A stretch of 58,451 bases of DNA, taken from contig CBFHZL010000005.1 in the NCBI GenBank assembly GCA_965660325.1, positions 1 through 58,451 on the forward strand, in the 5' to 3' direction. Both the position numbers and the translations under genes were made by a program. Within the stretch, counting starts at the first letter, position 1. Each line of letters starts with the position of its first letter. Under the pieces are notes generated by a model. That model was given only the letters and a program-made list of their open reading frames with translations, did not search any database and was not told where the DNA came from. The DNA comes from Acidiluteibacter sp965660325. GTDB lineage: Bacteria; Bacteroidota; Bacteroidia; Flavobacteriales_E; Vicingaceae. This document shows, one piece after another, positions 26,815 through 34,552 of the stretch.

Positions 26815-26862
26815 CGGATGAATATGGAACTCTCCAAGGTTTTTCAAAGGAGATTTCATCCG
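26815..26862 (-). other. Two-step hairpin after metG
   Basis: CGGATGAA (26815-26822) pairs with TTCATCCG (26855-26862), and inside it TCTCC (26831-26835) pairs with GGAGA (26849-26853). No T-run follows directly on the minus strand, so it is not a standard terminator. It could be a metG 3' structure or an attenuator-like element before the adhesin. Confidence 0.4.
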
Positions 26863-26916
26863 AGTAAGGACACGAAATTAAAAGAAATGGTTGCTTCTTG
26901 TGTTTTTTTAAGCCAA

Positions 26917-28989
26917 TTATCTTACCTCGCTTCCTGTCAAGTTTTCGTGTTCTGGAGATACAAAGCTCAGTTTACCTTCTGCGTTCTCAGCCATTAAAAT
27001 CATCCCTTCACTTTCGATTCCTTTAATTTTTCTTGGAGCAAGGTTGATTAAGATACTGACTTGTTTTCCAATAATCTCTTCCGCTGTGTATGACTCAGCG
27101 ATTCCTGAGACAACCGTTCGGGTATCAAGACCTGTTTCCACCGTTAGTTTCAACAACTTTTTGGTTTTTGCTACCTTTTCAGCTGCAGTAATTTTTCCTA
27201 CACGGATATCTATTTTAGAGAAGTCTTCAAAAGACACGGTTTCTTTGGCAGGAATAACACTCTTTTCTGCAGCAGCTTTAGCAGCTTTTTTATCAGCTAA
27301 CTTTTGAATTTGAGTTGCGACTACTTCGTCTTCTACTTTTTCAAATAGCAGCTCGGCAGGATTTAATTGATGGCCTGCCTTCAAAATAGTTGTGCTAGAT
27401 AACTGCGACCAAGTGGTGTTTTCTAGATGGAGCATTTTGGAAAGTTTGCTCGTTGTAAATGGTAAAAACGGTTCAAATGCAATTGCCAAATTAGCAGCAA
27501 TTTGAAGCGCAATGTGTAAGATTGTTTTAACTTCTTCTACATCTGTTTTAAAGAGCTTCCACGGTTCTGTATCTGCTAAAAACTTATTCCCTAAGCGGGC
27601 AATGGCCATGGCTTCATTTTGAGCATCCCTAAAGTTGAATTTCTCTAGTTTATCATTCAGGTTAGAAGTAATCACATTCAGCTGCTTAAAAATAGGGTTG
27701 TACTTCTCTGTATTTGTACCCAATTCAGGAACTTTTCCTTCAAAATACTTATGGGTAAGCACGACTGCACGATTGATGAAATTTCCAAAAATTGCCACTA
27801 ACTCACCGTTGTTTCTAGCTTGAAAGTCATTCCAAGTAAACTCGCTGTCTTTGGTTTCTGGAGCAATGCTGCATAATACATAACGCAATACATCCTCTTT
27901 GCCTTTAAAGTCTTCGAGGTATTCATGCACCCAAACAGCCCAATCGCGAGAAGTGGATAGTTTGCCGCCTTCTAAATTTAAAAATTCATTGGCAGGAACA
28001 TTCGTTGGTAAGTTAAATCCTCCATGCTCTTTTAATAAAATCGGGAAAATTATACAGTGAAAAACAATGTTGTCCTTTCCGATAAAATGAACCATTTCAG
28101 TTGATTCATCTTTCCAATAATCTTCCCAGTTTTTACCGTTGTCTGCGGCCCATTGTTTTGTCGCAGAAATGTATCCGATTGGCGCATCTAACCATACATA
28201 TAGCACTTTTCCTTCTCCACCTTCTACTGGTACTTTCACTCCCCAGTCTAAGTCCCGAGTCATTGCTCGTGGTTGTAATCCATTATCGATCCACGACTTG
28301 CACTGTCCAATTACTTGGTTTCTCCACAGTTTAGGATTGTGATGCTGTTGGTTGTCTAATGTTCCTTTTTCTACCCATTCTTTCAACCACGCTTCGTGCT
28401 GATTCATTGGTAAAAACCAATGAGTCGTTGTTTTTTTAATTGGCTTTTCTCCGCTTAACGTAGATTTTGGATTGATTAAGTCTTCTGGATTCAACGTTGA
28501 TCCGCAGCTTTCACATTGGTCTCCGTAGGCATTTTCAAAACTACATTTTGGACAAGTACCAATGATGTAACGGTCAGCTAAAAATTGTTGTGCAGATTCA
28601 TCAAAGTATTGCTCATTGGTTTGCTTGGTGAAGCTTCCTTTTGTATCTAGTTCTTTAAAGAATGCTTGAGCCGTTTCATGGTGTAAATCACTGCTAGTGC
28701 GGTGGTAAATATCAAAGTCAATTCCTAAATCTACGAATGCTTTTTTATTGATGTCGTGATACTTGTTTACAATTTCTTGAGGAGTAACACCCTCTTTTTT
28801 CGCTCGAATAGTGATGGCAGCACCGTGCTCATCTGATCCACAAATTAATACCGCATCTTCACCCTTTAACTTTAGAAATCTAGTGTAAATATCTGATGGC
28901 AAATAAGCTCCTGCAATATGACCAATATGAAGAGGACCGTTTGCGTAAGGTAATGCGGCGGTAATTAAATGTCTTTTCGGCTTTTCCAA
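26917..28989 (-). CDS. metG: Methionyl-tRNA synthetase
   Basis: It charges tRNA-Met. It has 690 residues: a class I catalytic core with the HIGH motif (PLHIGHIAGAY), a zinc-binding insert with two CxxC pairs (CPKC and CESC, about 145-165), the KMSKS-equivalent GGKLSTSRDWAVW, an anticodon-binding helical domain, a linker, and a C-terminal EMAP/Arc1p-type tRNA-binding domain (about 585-690, beginning DFSKIDIRVGKI) that also dimerises the enzyme. The KLSTS variant in place of KMSKS is, to my knowledge, usual for Bacteroidota MetG. Confidence 0.97.
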   Translation of the reverse strand: MEKPKRHLITAALPYANGPLHIGHIAGAYLPSDIYTRFLKLKGEDAVLICGSDEHGAAITIRAKKEGVTPQEIVNKYHDINKKAFVDLGIDFDIYHRTSSDLHHETAQAFFKELDTKGSFTKQTNEQYFDESAQQFLADRYIIGTCPKCSFENAYGDQCESCGSTLNPEDLINPKSTLSGEKPIKKTTTHWFLPMNQHEAWLKEWVEKGTLDNQQHHNPKLWRNQVIGQCKSWIDNGLQPRAMTRDLDWGVKVPVEGGEGKVLYVWLDAPIGYISATKQWAADNGKNWEDYWKDESTEMVHFIGKDNIVFHCIIFPILLKEHGGFNLPTNVPANEFLNLEGGKLSTSRDWAVWVHEYLEDFKGKEDVLRYVLCSIAPETKDSEFTWNDFQARNNGELVAIFGNFINRAVVLTHKYFEGKVPELGTNTEKYNPIFKQLNVITSNLNDKLEKFNFRDAQNEAMAIARLGNKFLADTEPWKLFKTDVEEVKTILHIALQIAANLAIAFEPFLPFTTSKLSKMLHLENTTWSQLSSTTILKAGHQLNPAELLFEKVEDEVVATQIQKLADKKAAKAAAEKSVIPAKETVSFEDFSKIDIRVGKITAAEKVAKTKKLLKLTVETGLDTRTVVSGIAESYTAEEIIGKQVSILINLAPRKIKGIESEGMILMAENAEGKLSFVSPEHENLTGSEVR

Positions 28990-29011
28990 GGTTGTTTGAT
29001 TTTAGTGGATG

Positions 29012-29019
29012 CAAATGTA
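29012..29019 (-). promoter_or_regulatory. -7 promoter element of metG
   Basis: Minus-strand TACATTTG, a perfect TAnnTTTG, 22 bases before the metG ATG. A T-rich stretch lies at the expected -33 distance but is not a clean TTTG. Confidence 0.5.
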
Positions 29020-29124
29020 AGTTATCCCATGTCTACTTTAAAATATGCGCAAAAGAAATCTTTAACCTCTGGTAGTTTTATAACAATCTGCAATTCTTGG
29101 GTATTTTAGCACAAAACATATTTT

Positions 29125-30027
29125 ATGAAACGACCTCCATTTTTAGCAATAGGTGACCAAGTTGCCATTGTTTCTACTGCTCGAAAGATAAGCCAGGAAG
29201 AGCTTTACCCTGCAATACAGGTAATCGAAAACTGGGGATTAAAAGTTGTGTTGAGCGATGCCCTATTTGAAGTGTGTCATCAATTTGCAGGCACTGAAGA
29301 GCATCGATTAGCCAGCTTGCAGCAAGCAATGGATGACAACAGCATAAAAGCGATTATCTGTGCTAGAGGTGGTTATGGGACAGTACAGTTAGTCGACCGA
29401 TTGGATTTTACCGCTTATAAGGCTACGCCAAAATGGATTGTTGGGTACAGCGATGTGACTACGTTGCACACGCATATCCATGAAAATGTTGGCGTACAAA
29501 CCATCCACGGTACAATGCCGATCAATTTTCCAAAGGACGGCACCGATAATGAAAGTACATTATCATTAAAGGCAGCACTTTTTGGGGAATTGCCAACGTA
29601 TGCATTTGAACCACACTCACTCAACATTGTAGGAGATGCTAGCGGTGAGCTTATTGGTGGGAATCTTTCTATTTTATACAGTTTAACAGGAACGAATTCA
29701 GCAGTAGATATGCGTGGAAAGTTGCTGTTTATGGAAGACTTAGATGAATACATTTATCACATCGACCGAATGATGATGAACCTGCGAAAATCTGATTGGC
29801 TAAAAGGTGTGCAAGGTATCATTGTAGGAGGGATGTCAGATATGAATGATAATGCAGTACCTTACGGGCAAACGGCAGAAGAGATTATTCGATTAAGAAC
29901 CGAAGACCTTGGAATACCGGTGGCTTTTAATTTTCCGGCAGGCCACGTAGAACCAAACAAAGCCATGTACTTCGGCAGAAAATGTCATCTTTCGGTTTCT
30001 GAATCAGGTTCTAAGCTTTCGTTTTAA
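29125..30027 (+). CDS. LD-carboxypeptidase (peptidase S66)
   Basis: A 300-residue enzyme of the LdcA/MccF family that trims the terminal D-Ala from tetrapeptides in peptidoglycan recycling. The N-terminal Rossmann-like domain carries ARGGYGTVQLVDRLD (80-94) and the nucleophile Ser109 in VGYSDVT. The C-terminal half carries FMEDLDEYIYHIDR, with the catalytic Glu, and the His in PAGHVEPN. No signal peptide is present, as expected for the cytoplasmic enzyme. MccF-like immunity against peptide-nucleotide antibiotics is an alternative role but nothing nearby supports it. The stop overlaps that of the convergent gene by 3 bases. Confidence 0.92.
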   Translation: MKRPPFLAIGDQVAIVSTARKISQEELYPAIQVIENWGLKVVLSDALFEVCHQFAGTEEHRLASLQQAMDDNSIKAIICARGGYGTVQLVDRLDFTAYKATPKWIVGYSDVTTLHTHIHENVGVQTIHGTMPINFPKDGTDNESTLSLKAALFGELPTYAFEPHSLNIVGDASGELIGGNLSILYSLTGTNSAVDMRGKLLFMEDLDEYIYHIDRMMMNLRKSDWLKGVQGIIVGGMSDMNDNAVPYGQTAEEIIRLRTEDLGIPVAFNFPAGHVEPNKAMYFGRKCHLSVSESGSKLSF

Positions 30028-30650
30028 AATTGTTCGTATTCTTCCGGAATAGCAAATAGCTGATCGGGTGGGGAAAATGATTTTATAGCTGTTACGTTTA
30101 GTTGATAGATTAATTGGCCGTTGAGATCTTTCCAACTTGCTTTTATCGGCATTACATCTTCAGCAAGTGGCAGTTGTAAAAATAGCCGTTCTAAGTAGTC
30201 TCGTTCTGGTAAATAATGAAGCATGTCACGGTAAAAGTGAAAATCATTTGGAGAAAAATAGAATGTAATTGCTCTTTTTAAATCCTTTTCCATGAGTTCC
30301 CACCTTTCTACTTGAGTGCCTAGCAAGCTATCAGTTTCGGTTACCGTAGGTTCTGAAAGCTCCATAGGTTCGGATGGCTTCCATGGTGTAGTTTCCATAA
30401 ATAAACTACGCTCCTCGCTTAGTATGTAACCTTTTTTAGCTGATCCATTAATCAGGTAGATGGTCTTTTTATTCGGATTTTTACCAATCGTCTCTTCTAC
30501 TCTTATTCGACTTTGTTTTACCCATACTGTTCTATTGATTAATTCTTTACCATTAGTAATGGACATATTGACTTGACCTTCGAAACTAGATTGACCATGT
30601 GCGATAAACAAAACATGACTCAGTAGGAAAACTAAAAGGAAACGATTCAT
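30024..30650 (-). CDS. Secreted protein, DUF4412/outer-membrane lipoprotein-sorting-like
   Basis: A 208-residue exported protein with a signal peptide of about 19 residues ending IAHGQ. The mature part starts FEGQVNMSIT and looks like the antiparallel beta-sheet fold shared by LolA-like and DUF4412 proteins: strands separated by short loops, WELMEKDLKRAITFYF, then a DxLFAIPEEYEQF ending seen in DUF4412-type proteins. I am not certain of the family. The start chosen is the ATG at 30650, as the upstream in-frame ATG would run into the divergent YraN gene. Periplasmic; no known substrate. Confidence 0.6.
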   Translation of the reverse strand: MNRFLLVFLLSHVLFIAHGQSSFEGQVNMSITNGKELINRTVWVKQSRIRVEETIGKNPNKKTIYLINGSAKKGYILSEERSLFMETTPWKPSEPMELSEPTVTETDSLLGTQVERWELMEKDLKRAITFYFSPNDFHFYRDMLHYLPERDYLERLFLQLPLAEDVMPIKASWKDLNGQLIYQLNVTAIKSFSPPDQLFAIPEEYEQF

Positions 30651-30691
30651 TTTTTTGTAATTTGCCCTAAAATTAACACAAATTATCCCAA

Positions 30692-31054
30692 TTGGCAGAA
30701 CATAATGACATAGGAGAACAAGGAGAGCAATTAGCACAAGCTCATTTGGCTGCAAAAGGTTATCGACTGCTAGCAGTAAATTGGCGGTACCGAAAAGATG
30801 AGTTGGATATAGTAGCTGAATTTAAGAAAATAATTGTTTTTGTGGAGGTTAAAACCCGGACATCGCGCTATTTTGAAAATCCTAAAGAAGCGGTAACCAT
30901 AAAAAAGCAGCGCAATATCATACGAGCAGCGAATGCCTTTATTGAGGAGAATGCGATTGACTTGGAAGCGCGGTTTGATATCATCAGTGTGCTGATAGAA
31001 GGCAAAAAAGAGGAAATTGAGCACATTGAGGATGCTTTTTATCCGATGCTGTGA
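30692..31054 (+). CDS. YraN family protein (UPF0102, predicted endonuclease fold)
   Basis: A 120-residue protein. The family pattern is clear: GEQGEQLAQAHLAAKGYRLLAVNWRYRKDELDIVA followed by FVEVKTR. These carry the GE...A, E-x-D-I-V and EVK residues of the PD-(D/E)xK nuclease-like fold. The biological role of YraN is not established. The start is TTG at 30692; no in-frame ATG lies near. It is the last core gene before the accessory island. Confidence 0.9.
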   Translation: MAEHNDIGEQGEQLAQAHLAAKGYRLLAVNWRYRKDELDIVAEFKKIIVFVEVKTRTSRYFENPKEAVTIKKQRNIIRAANAFIEENAIDLEARFDIISVLIEGKKEEIEHIEDAFYPML

Positions 31055-31313
31055 CGGCAGAATTGTTATTTAGCTCACTAGTATGTAATCACTAAATTGT
31101 AATGGGTAAAGATTTTCACTTATCTTCGGTTGGTGGATTAAATAGCTTATTCGTTTTCAAACGACAGTTAAATGATTTTGTTTTTGATAATTAATAAGTT
31201 AGATTTTGAAAATACGATAATTAACCAATAAATTTCGCAGCAAGTAAGGTGCGGAGTGCGCTATATCCGCTTGTTGTGCTTAATTGTTTGACAGAATTTC
31301 TGACATAAAATAT
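31055..31313. other. Left edge of the accessory island: boundary-like sequence
   Basis: No gene. It includes TATCTTCG (31121-31128), a promoter-like word repeated at 31830-31837, and a small hairpin GCGGA (31251-31255) with TCCGC (31266-31270), followed immediately by GTTGTGCTTA (31273-31282). The last word is the inverse of TAAGCACAAC found just after the next gene. Confidence 0.5.
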
Positions 31314-31616
31314 ATGAACCAGAATAGTAATAACTCTTGGATTTTTCTTTCAATTGCTTTAGTAAGTCAGCAGATGCCAAGCTCAATTGAAGAAGTTATT
31401 GATTCAGCTGATTATATAAATCATGTGATTCCAGATGATACTGTGTTATTAGAATCAATAGATTGGTTGAAAATTAATGGACTAATAGAATTCGAACTGA
31501 ATAAATATAAATTATCTAAAAAAGGCTTATCAATCTTAAACCAATCCCGAAAAAGTTCAAAACAGATATACAAAAATTTAGAAGCGATATCTTCTATTTT
31601 GAAAGCTTATAATTAA
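31314..31616 (+). CDS. Small protein, probable winged-helix fold
   Basis: A 100-residue protein I cannot assign to a named family. Its pattern (about 60 helical residues, then LLESIDWLKINGLIEFE, NKYKLSKKGLSILNQ) looks like the recognition helix and wing of a winged-helix DNA-binding domain. I chose the ATG at 31314 because the upstream in-frame start lies inside the boundary motif. The gene is enclosed by inverted words GTTGTGCTTA and TAAGCACAAC, as a single cassette would be. Confidence 0.6.
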   Translation: MNQNSNNSWIFLSIALVSQQMPSSIEEVIDSADYINHVIPDDTVLLESIDWLKINGLIEFELNKYKLSKKGLSILNQSRKSSKQIYKNLEAISSILKAYN

Positions 31617-31906
31617 AAAATAACTAAGCACAACACCATGTATATGTCATGTGCTAAGCCAATTCAAGAAATCATTTTATTAAAGTTAGTCGTTCAAAAG
31701 CGGCTAAGGATTGCCTTTTCATCGCTCGGACAGCTCACAGACCCTTAAAAATGAGTACGGATGTCATAGGAAATTGAGTAAGAGGCTCATAAAAAAGTTT
31801 GAACGGTGGGTGCGCTTTTGCTTTTTTACTATCTTCGGTTTCCAAAACAACAACAGTGGCAGACGCCACATACATTAAACGTTGTAAAGAATTGCAGAAA
31901 CTTAAA
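31617..31906. other. Cassette-boundary-like region between two small island genes
   Basis: No gene. The left end is TAAGCACAAC (31625-31634) followed by ACCATGTATATGTCATGTGCT. The right end is CATACATTAAACGTTGT (31869-31885). The two ends are partly complementary, ACAACACCATGTATATG against the right end, as expected for a folded recombination site. TATCTTCG (31830-31837) lies 31 bases before the right end. Confidence 0.5.
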
Positions 31907-32374
31907 ATGAAGATTTCTCTAAAAGAAAATATTTACAAAATCACAGATAACTCTTCTGAACAAGTATTAGATGCTTTCAAGAAAAGTGAAACCGCTTCTG
32001 AAGATGTACTATCATGGTTAAAACATTCTAAGAAAGAAAATATAATTTCTATCAAGGCTCTGATAAATCCTCCATCAGGATTTGCTGATGCGTTTAAATC
32101 TCGTATGAGTGGTCAAATTATTGACCAAGAAAACCGTACCGTAATTGATTTAAAGATTAGGCCAAGTTGGGTAATAATAATTTTTAGCACAATTTGGATA
32201 TCCTTACTCTTAATTATGTTTTATCAGGTCGACCTACCAAATATTACCAAGGCTATTAAATTTATCGGATTTTTCATCTTATATCTGTCAATCCCTTTGG
32301 GTTTAGGTAAGCTAAAAGTCAATTGGGATCGTCGTAGATTGCAAAAATGGATTAATTCTAAATTTAAAGATTAA
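31907..32374 (+). CDS. Small membrane protein with two predicted TM helices
   Basis: A 155-residue protein of unknown family. Residues 1-80 are soluble and mixed charged. Two hydrophobic helices follow: about 85-106 (WVIIIFSTIWISLLLIMFY) and 113-132 (AIKFIGFFILYLSIPLGLG). A basic tail (WDRRRLQKWINSKFKD) is probably cytoplasmic. The start is the ATG at 31907, 21 bases after the boundary motif; the longer reading from 31799 would cross that motif. The soluble part could be an effector or binding domain, but I see no motif to support one. Confidence 0.6.
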   Translation: MKISLKENIYKITDNSSEQVLDAFKKSETASEDVLSWLKHSKKENIISIKALINPPSGFADAFKSRMSGQIIDQENRTVIDLKIRPSWVIIIFSTIWISLLLIMFYQVDLPNITKAIKFIGFFILYLSIPLGLGKLKVNWDRRRLQKWINSKFKD

Positions 32375-32396
32375 TTGTAAACTTCTAATTTCAGTC

Positions 32397-32560
32397 AAAT
32401 TGGCACTACTCCGCTTGGCTCCAGCAACTTGACTGATAACCAAACTCAAAACTTGCCTTATCACTCGGACTACAATACTGATATTACAGTTGTACAAAAT
32501 TGACACTACTCCTTTTCATTCAAACATTTAGACTAACTACCACACTCAAAATGTGCTTAA
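32397..32560. repeat. Imperfect direct repeat of about 64 bp, period 100 bp
   Basis: Both copies begin AAATTGrCACTACTCC, share GACT about 35 bases in, and share ACTCAAAA near the end (32397-32460 and 32497-32560). The middles differ. Origin unknown. Confidence 0.5.
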
Positions 32561-32938
32561 CTCGTTGACTAAATCAACTTCATCTGTGTAGATTTTAATC
32601 AAATAAAATCGCAAGTTTCAGCTTTCCAATTTAGTGCTTAATTTCTGTGTAAATGGACAGAGTTTTTGACTCGAGTATTTTCTTGTGAGCGCCTGAATCA
32701 GAGAACAATAACTCCTTACAAGATAATGTAAAATTCATTGGTCGTCAGTAGGTTACGAAAGTTTAATTGTTATTTGAAAGTTCGCAAAATCTGCTAGCGG
32801 TTTTGTTTTGAAAAGCAATTTACCCCGATTTAATCGGGGCTAAGTGCTAAACTGCCCTGCCCGCCCCCTTGGCGGGAGATTGTATCTTTATCAAAACCAC
32901 AACGCACCATACATTAACCGTTGGGCACAACATTAAAC

Positions 32939-32995
32939 AGTACGTAAAATAAACGTACAATTATTTGTTTAGTACGGTAATTGAACGTACATTTG
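32939..32995 (+). promoter_or_regulatory. Promoter and operator candidate of the toxin-antitoxin operon
   Basis: TTTG (32964-32967), 20 bases, then TACATTTG (32988-32995): an excellent Bacteroidota promoter. Four GTACG/CGTAC words surround it: GTACG at 32940, CGTAC at 32954, GTACG at 32972 and CGTAC at 32986. Each neighbouring pair is inverted. This fits autorepression by the ribbon-helix-helix antitoxin. Confidence 0.65.
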
Positions 32996-33011
32996 CAAAA
33001 AAACAACTATT

Positions 33012-33299
33012 ATGGCAACTAAAGAATCAAATACAAAGGACGCTAGATTTGACACCAGACTTCCCAAAGAGCAAAAAGTTTTCTTTGAAAGAGCCGCTCA
33101 ATTAGGTGGTTATAGAAACCTTACTGATTTTGTTGTAATTACTGTTCAAGAAAAAGCGAAAAAAATTATTTCAGAAAGAGAACGCATAATTGCTTCCAAA
33201 AAAGATAGCGAAATATTTTTCGACGCAATTTCAAACCCTAAATCACCTAATAAAGCGTTAACAAAAGCAGCAAACGAATTTAAAGCACTTTTCGCTTAA
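33012..33299 (+). CDS. DUF1778/TacA-type antitoxin
   Basis: A 95-residue protein whose N-terminal third is a ribbon-helix-helix DNA-binding domain: a DTRLPKEQKVFFERAA strand-helix and GYRNLTDFVVITVQEKA (30-55), matching DUF1778 antitoxins. The C-terminal helical tail, ending NKALTKAANEFKALFA, would wrap the toxin. It overlaps the toxin start by one base (TAATG), the usual coupling of type II toxin-antitoxin pairs. It would neutralise the toxin and repress the operon at the GTACG words upstream. Confidence 0.88.
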   Translation: MATKESNTKDARFDTRLPKEQKVFFERAAQLGGYRNLTDFVVITVQEKAKKIISERERIIASKKDSEIFFDAISNPKSPNKALTKAANEFKALFA

Positions 33300-33802
33300 T
33301 GAGTCAAATATCAGAATCTCTAAATTCAGAGCATAAAAAATCTGACTTTTCTTGTGGGAAAGAAATGTTGGACAACTATTTACATAAACAAGCTAATCAA
33401 GATGTCAAAAGAAAACTTTCTGCTTGTTTTGTAGTCAAAGAAGAACAAACTGAATTAATAAAAGGGTACTATACTTTATCTAATAACAGTATTCCTTTGG
33501 AGGATATTCCAGACAATATTAAGAAGAAATTACCTCGGTCTTATACAACAATTCCAACCACCTTACTCGGAAGACTAGCAATTGATATTAACTTCCAGGG
33601 ACAAGGATTGGGAAAATTAATTTTGATTGATGCTTTAAAGAGAAGTTTTGAATTATCAAAAACCATAGGTTCTTTTGCTGTAGTTGTTGACCCAATTGAT
33701 AAAGATGCGGAACATTTTTATGATAAATATGGATTTATAAAATTACCTGATAGTGGAAAAATGTTTCTACCAATGAAAACAATCGGACAATTATTTCAAT
33801 AA
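33299..33802 (+). CDS. TacT-type GNAT acetyltransferase toxin
   Basis: A 167-residue GNAT protein. The pattern FSCGKEMLDNYLHKQANQD (17-35) is typical of toxins paired with DUF1778 antitoxins. The acetyl-CoA loop is QGQGLG (100-105) after GRLAID, and Tyr141 in HFYDKYGF is the likely catalytic acid. Known relatives (TacT, AtaT) acetylate the amino group of charged aminoacyl-tRNAs and block translation; that activity is inferred here. All key residues look intact, so it should be active. Confidence 0.88.
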   Translation: MSQISESLNSEHKKSDFSCGKEMLDNYLHKQANQDVKRKLSACFVVKEEQTELIKGYYTLSNNSIPLEDIPDNIKKKLPRSYTTIPTTLLGRLAIDINFQGQGLGKLILIDALKRSFELSKTIGSFAVVVDPIDKDAEHFYDKYGFIKLPDSGKMFLPMKTIGQLFQ

Positions 33803-33954
33803 AAATACTGTGCCCAATAAAGCATATTGCTTATGGCGGGTGGACGGCTGCCAGCAAGGTTTTCGCTCCGTAATCAGCTTTGGTTTCGTAGGACAGGAAA
33901 GTGCTTCGAAATGAGTAACGTTTTATACATCAGGTCGTTGTGCCTAGTGTGGTG

Positions 33955-34176
33955 CGTTATACAAACATCCTTCACACTTTTTCGTGCATCTTATTCATTA
34001 CACCTAAGGACTTTTATCTGCTACACATCAATCAGCTGCGCTAAAAAGCCAACCTAAAAACCGCTATACACTTCTGCGGGTTTGCGCGCTTTTAGCTGTA
34101 ACCTGGCAATGCCCAACATACCGCAGCGTAAAAGAATTGCTGCAAGTACACCGCTTAGATCGATAAAGTTATTTAA
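33955..34176 (-). pseudogene. Decayed duplicate of the 3' end of the downstream membrane-protein gene
   Basis: This 222-bp segment aligns without gaps to 35925-36146; my hand count gives about 37 mismatches (about 83% identity). On the minus strand it encodes a diverged version of the last 50 residues of the membrane protein (ARLQLKARKPAEVYSGF, then a TAG stop where the intact gene has Leu). It also includes the intergenic sequence downstream of that gene. It is a non-functional remnant and forms a direct repeat with the intact copy. Confidence 0.8.
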
Positions 34177-34182
34177 TGATTG

Positions 34183-34211
34183 TACCTTTGATAGTATCAA
34201 ATGATAGTATC
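34183..34211 (+). promoter_or_regulatory. -7 element and operator candidate of the Fic remnant
   Basis: TACCTTTG (34183-34190) overlaps the perfect 7-bp-arm palindrome TTTGATAGTATCAAA (34187-34201). GATAGTATC recurs 13 bases later (34203-34211), just before the ATG at 34216. This layout fits autoregulation. Confidence 0.5.
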
Positions 34212-34215
34212 AAAG

Positions 34216-34530
34216 ATGAAACCACCTTACGAAGTAACTCCCACTATTTTAAAATTAATCACTTCTATTTCAGAGAAAATTGGAGCATTAAATGCCAATC
34301 TACTGAACAAACCTTCACCAAAATTGAGAAAACAGAATAGAATTAAAACTATTCATTCCTCCTTAAAGATAGAAGGAAACACACTAACAGAAGAGCAAAT
34401 AACCGCGCTTCTTGAAAACAAAAGAGTTATTGGTTCTAAAAAAGATGTTCTCGAAGTTTTAAATGCTATTAAGATCTATGAAAATCTAGAAGAATATAAT
34501 CCTGCTAGTGAAAAATCTTTTTTGATATGA
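34216..34530 (+). pseudogene. Truncated Fic family protein (N-terminal fragment)
   Basis: 104 residues resembling the N-terminal helical part of Fic proteins. The segment IHSSLKIEGNTLTEEQ contains an (S/T)xxxE(G/N) inhibitory motif: Ser49, Glu53, Gly54. In Fic proteins this motif's Glu blocks the ATP pocket. The reading frame stops at ASEKSFLI, where full-length relatives continue toward the FIC core with HPFxxGNGR. No FIC core is present in any frame before the next gene starts 23 bases later. The fragment therefore has no AMP-transfer activity; it might survive as an orphan regulatory domain. The ATG at 34201 falls inside the operator, so 34216 is preferred. Confidence 0.7.
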
Positions 34531-34552
34531 ACTAAAATAGGAAACAACAAAA

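Larger units (their letters stand above)
26608..26916. other. 309-bp intergenic region upstream of the adhesin gene
   Basis: It contains the adhesin promoter candidate, a 12-bp perfect palindrome GTAAGTACTTAC (26619-26630) in the predicted leader, and a two-step hairpin at 26815-26862 just after metG. I see no gene. Confidence 0.5.
32375..33011. other. 637-bp gene-free stretch before the toxin-antitoxin genes
   Basis: It holds two diverged copies of a 64-bp segment at 32397-32460 and 32497-32560, offset 100 bases. It also has a hairpin CCCCGATT / AATCGGGG (32823-32839), a GC-rich hairpin CCCGCC / GGCGGG (32860-32876), a promoter-like TATCTTTA (32883-32890), the boundary motif CATACATTAACCGTTGG (32908-32924), and the TA promoter. 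No convincing gene is seen. Confidence 0.5.
33803..34215. other. Boundary-like site followed by duplicated core-gene tail and Fic promoter
   Basis: From the left: TGTGCCCAAT (33809-33818), inverse of GTTGGGCACA at 32920-32929. Then TATACATCAGGTCGTTGTG ending in GTTGTGCCTA (33937-33946), so this possible site is about 140 bp long. Then the decayed duplicate described below, and then the Fic promoter. Confidence 0.5.

Noticed and set aside
32312..32506. 64-codon minus-strand frame in the island
   Set aside because: It overlaps the two-TM gene, crosses the imperfect repeat and has no start signal or motif.
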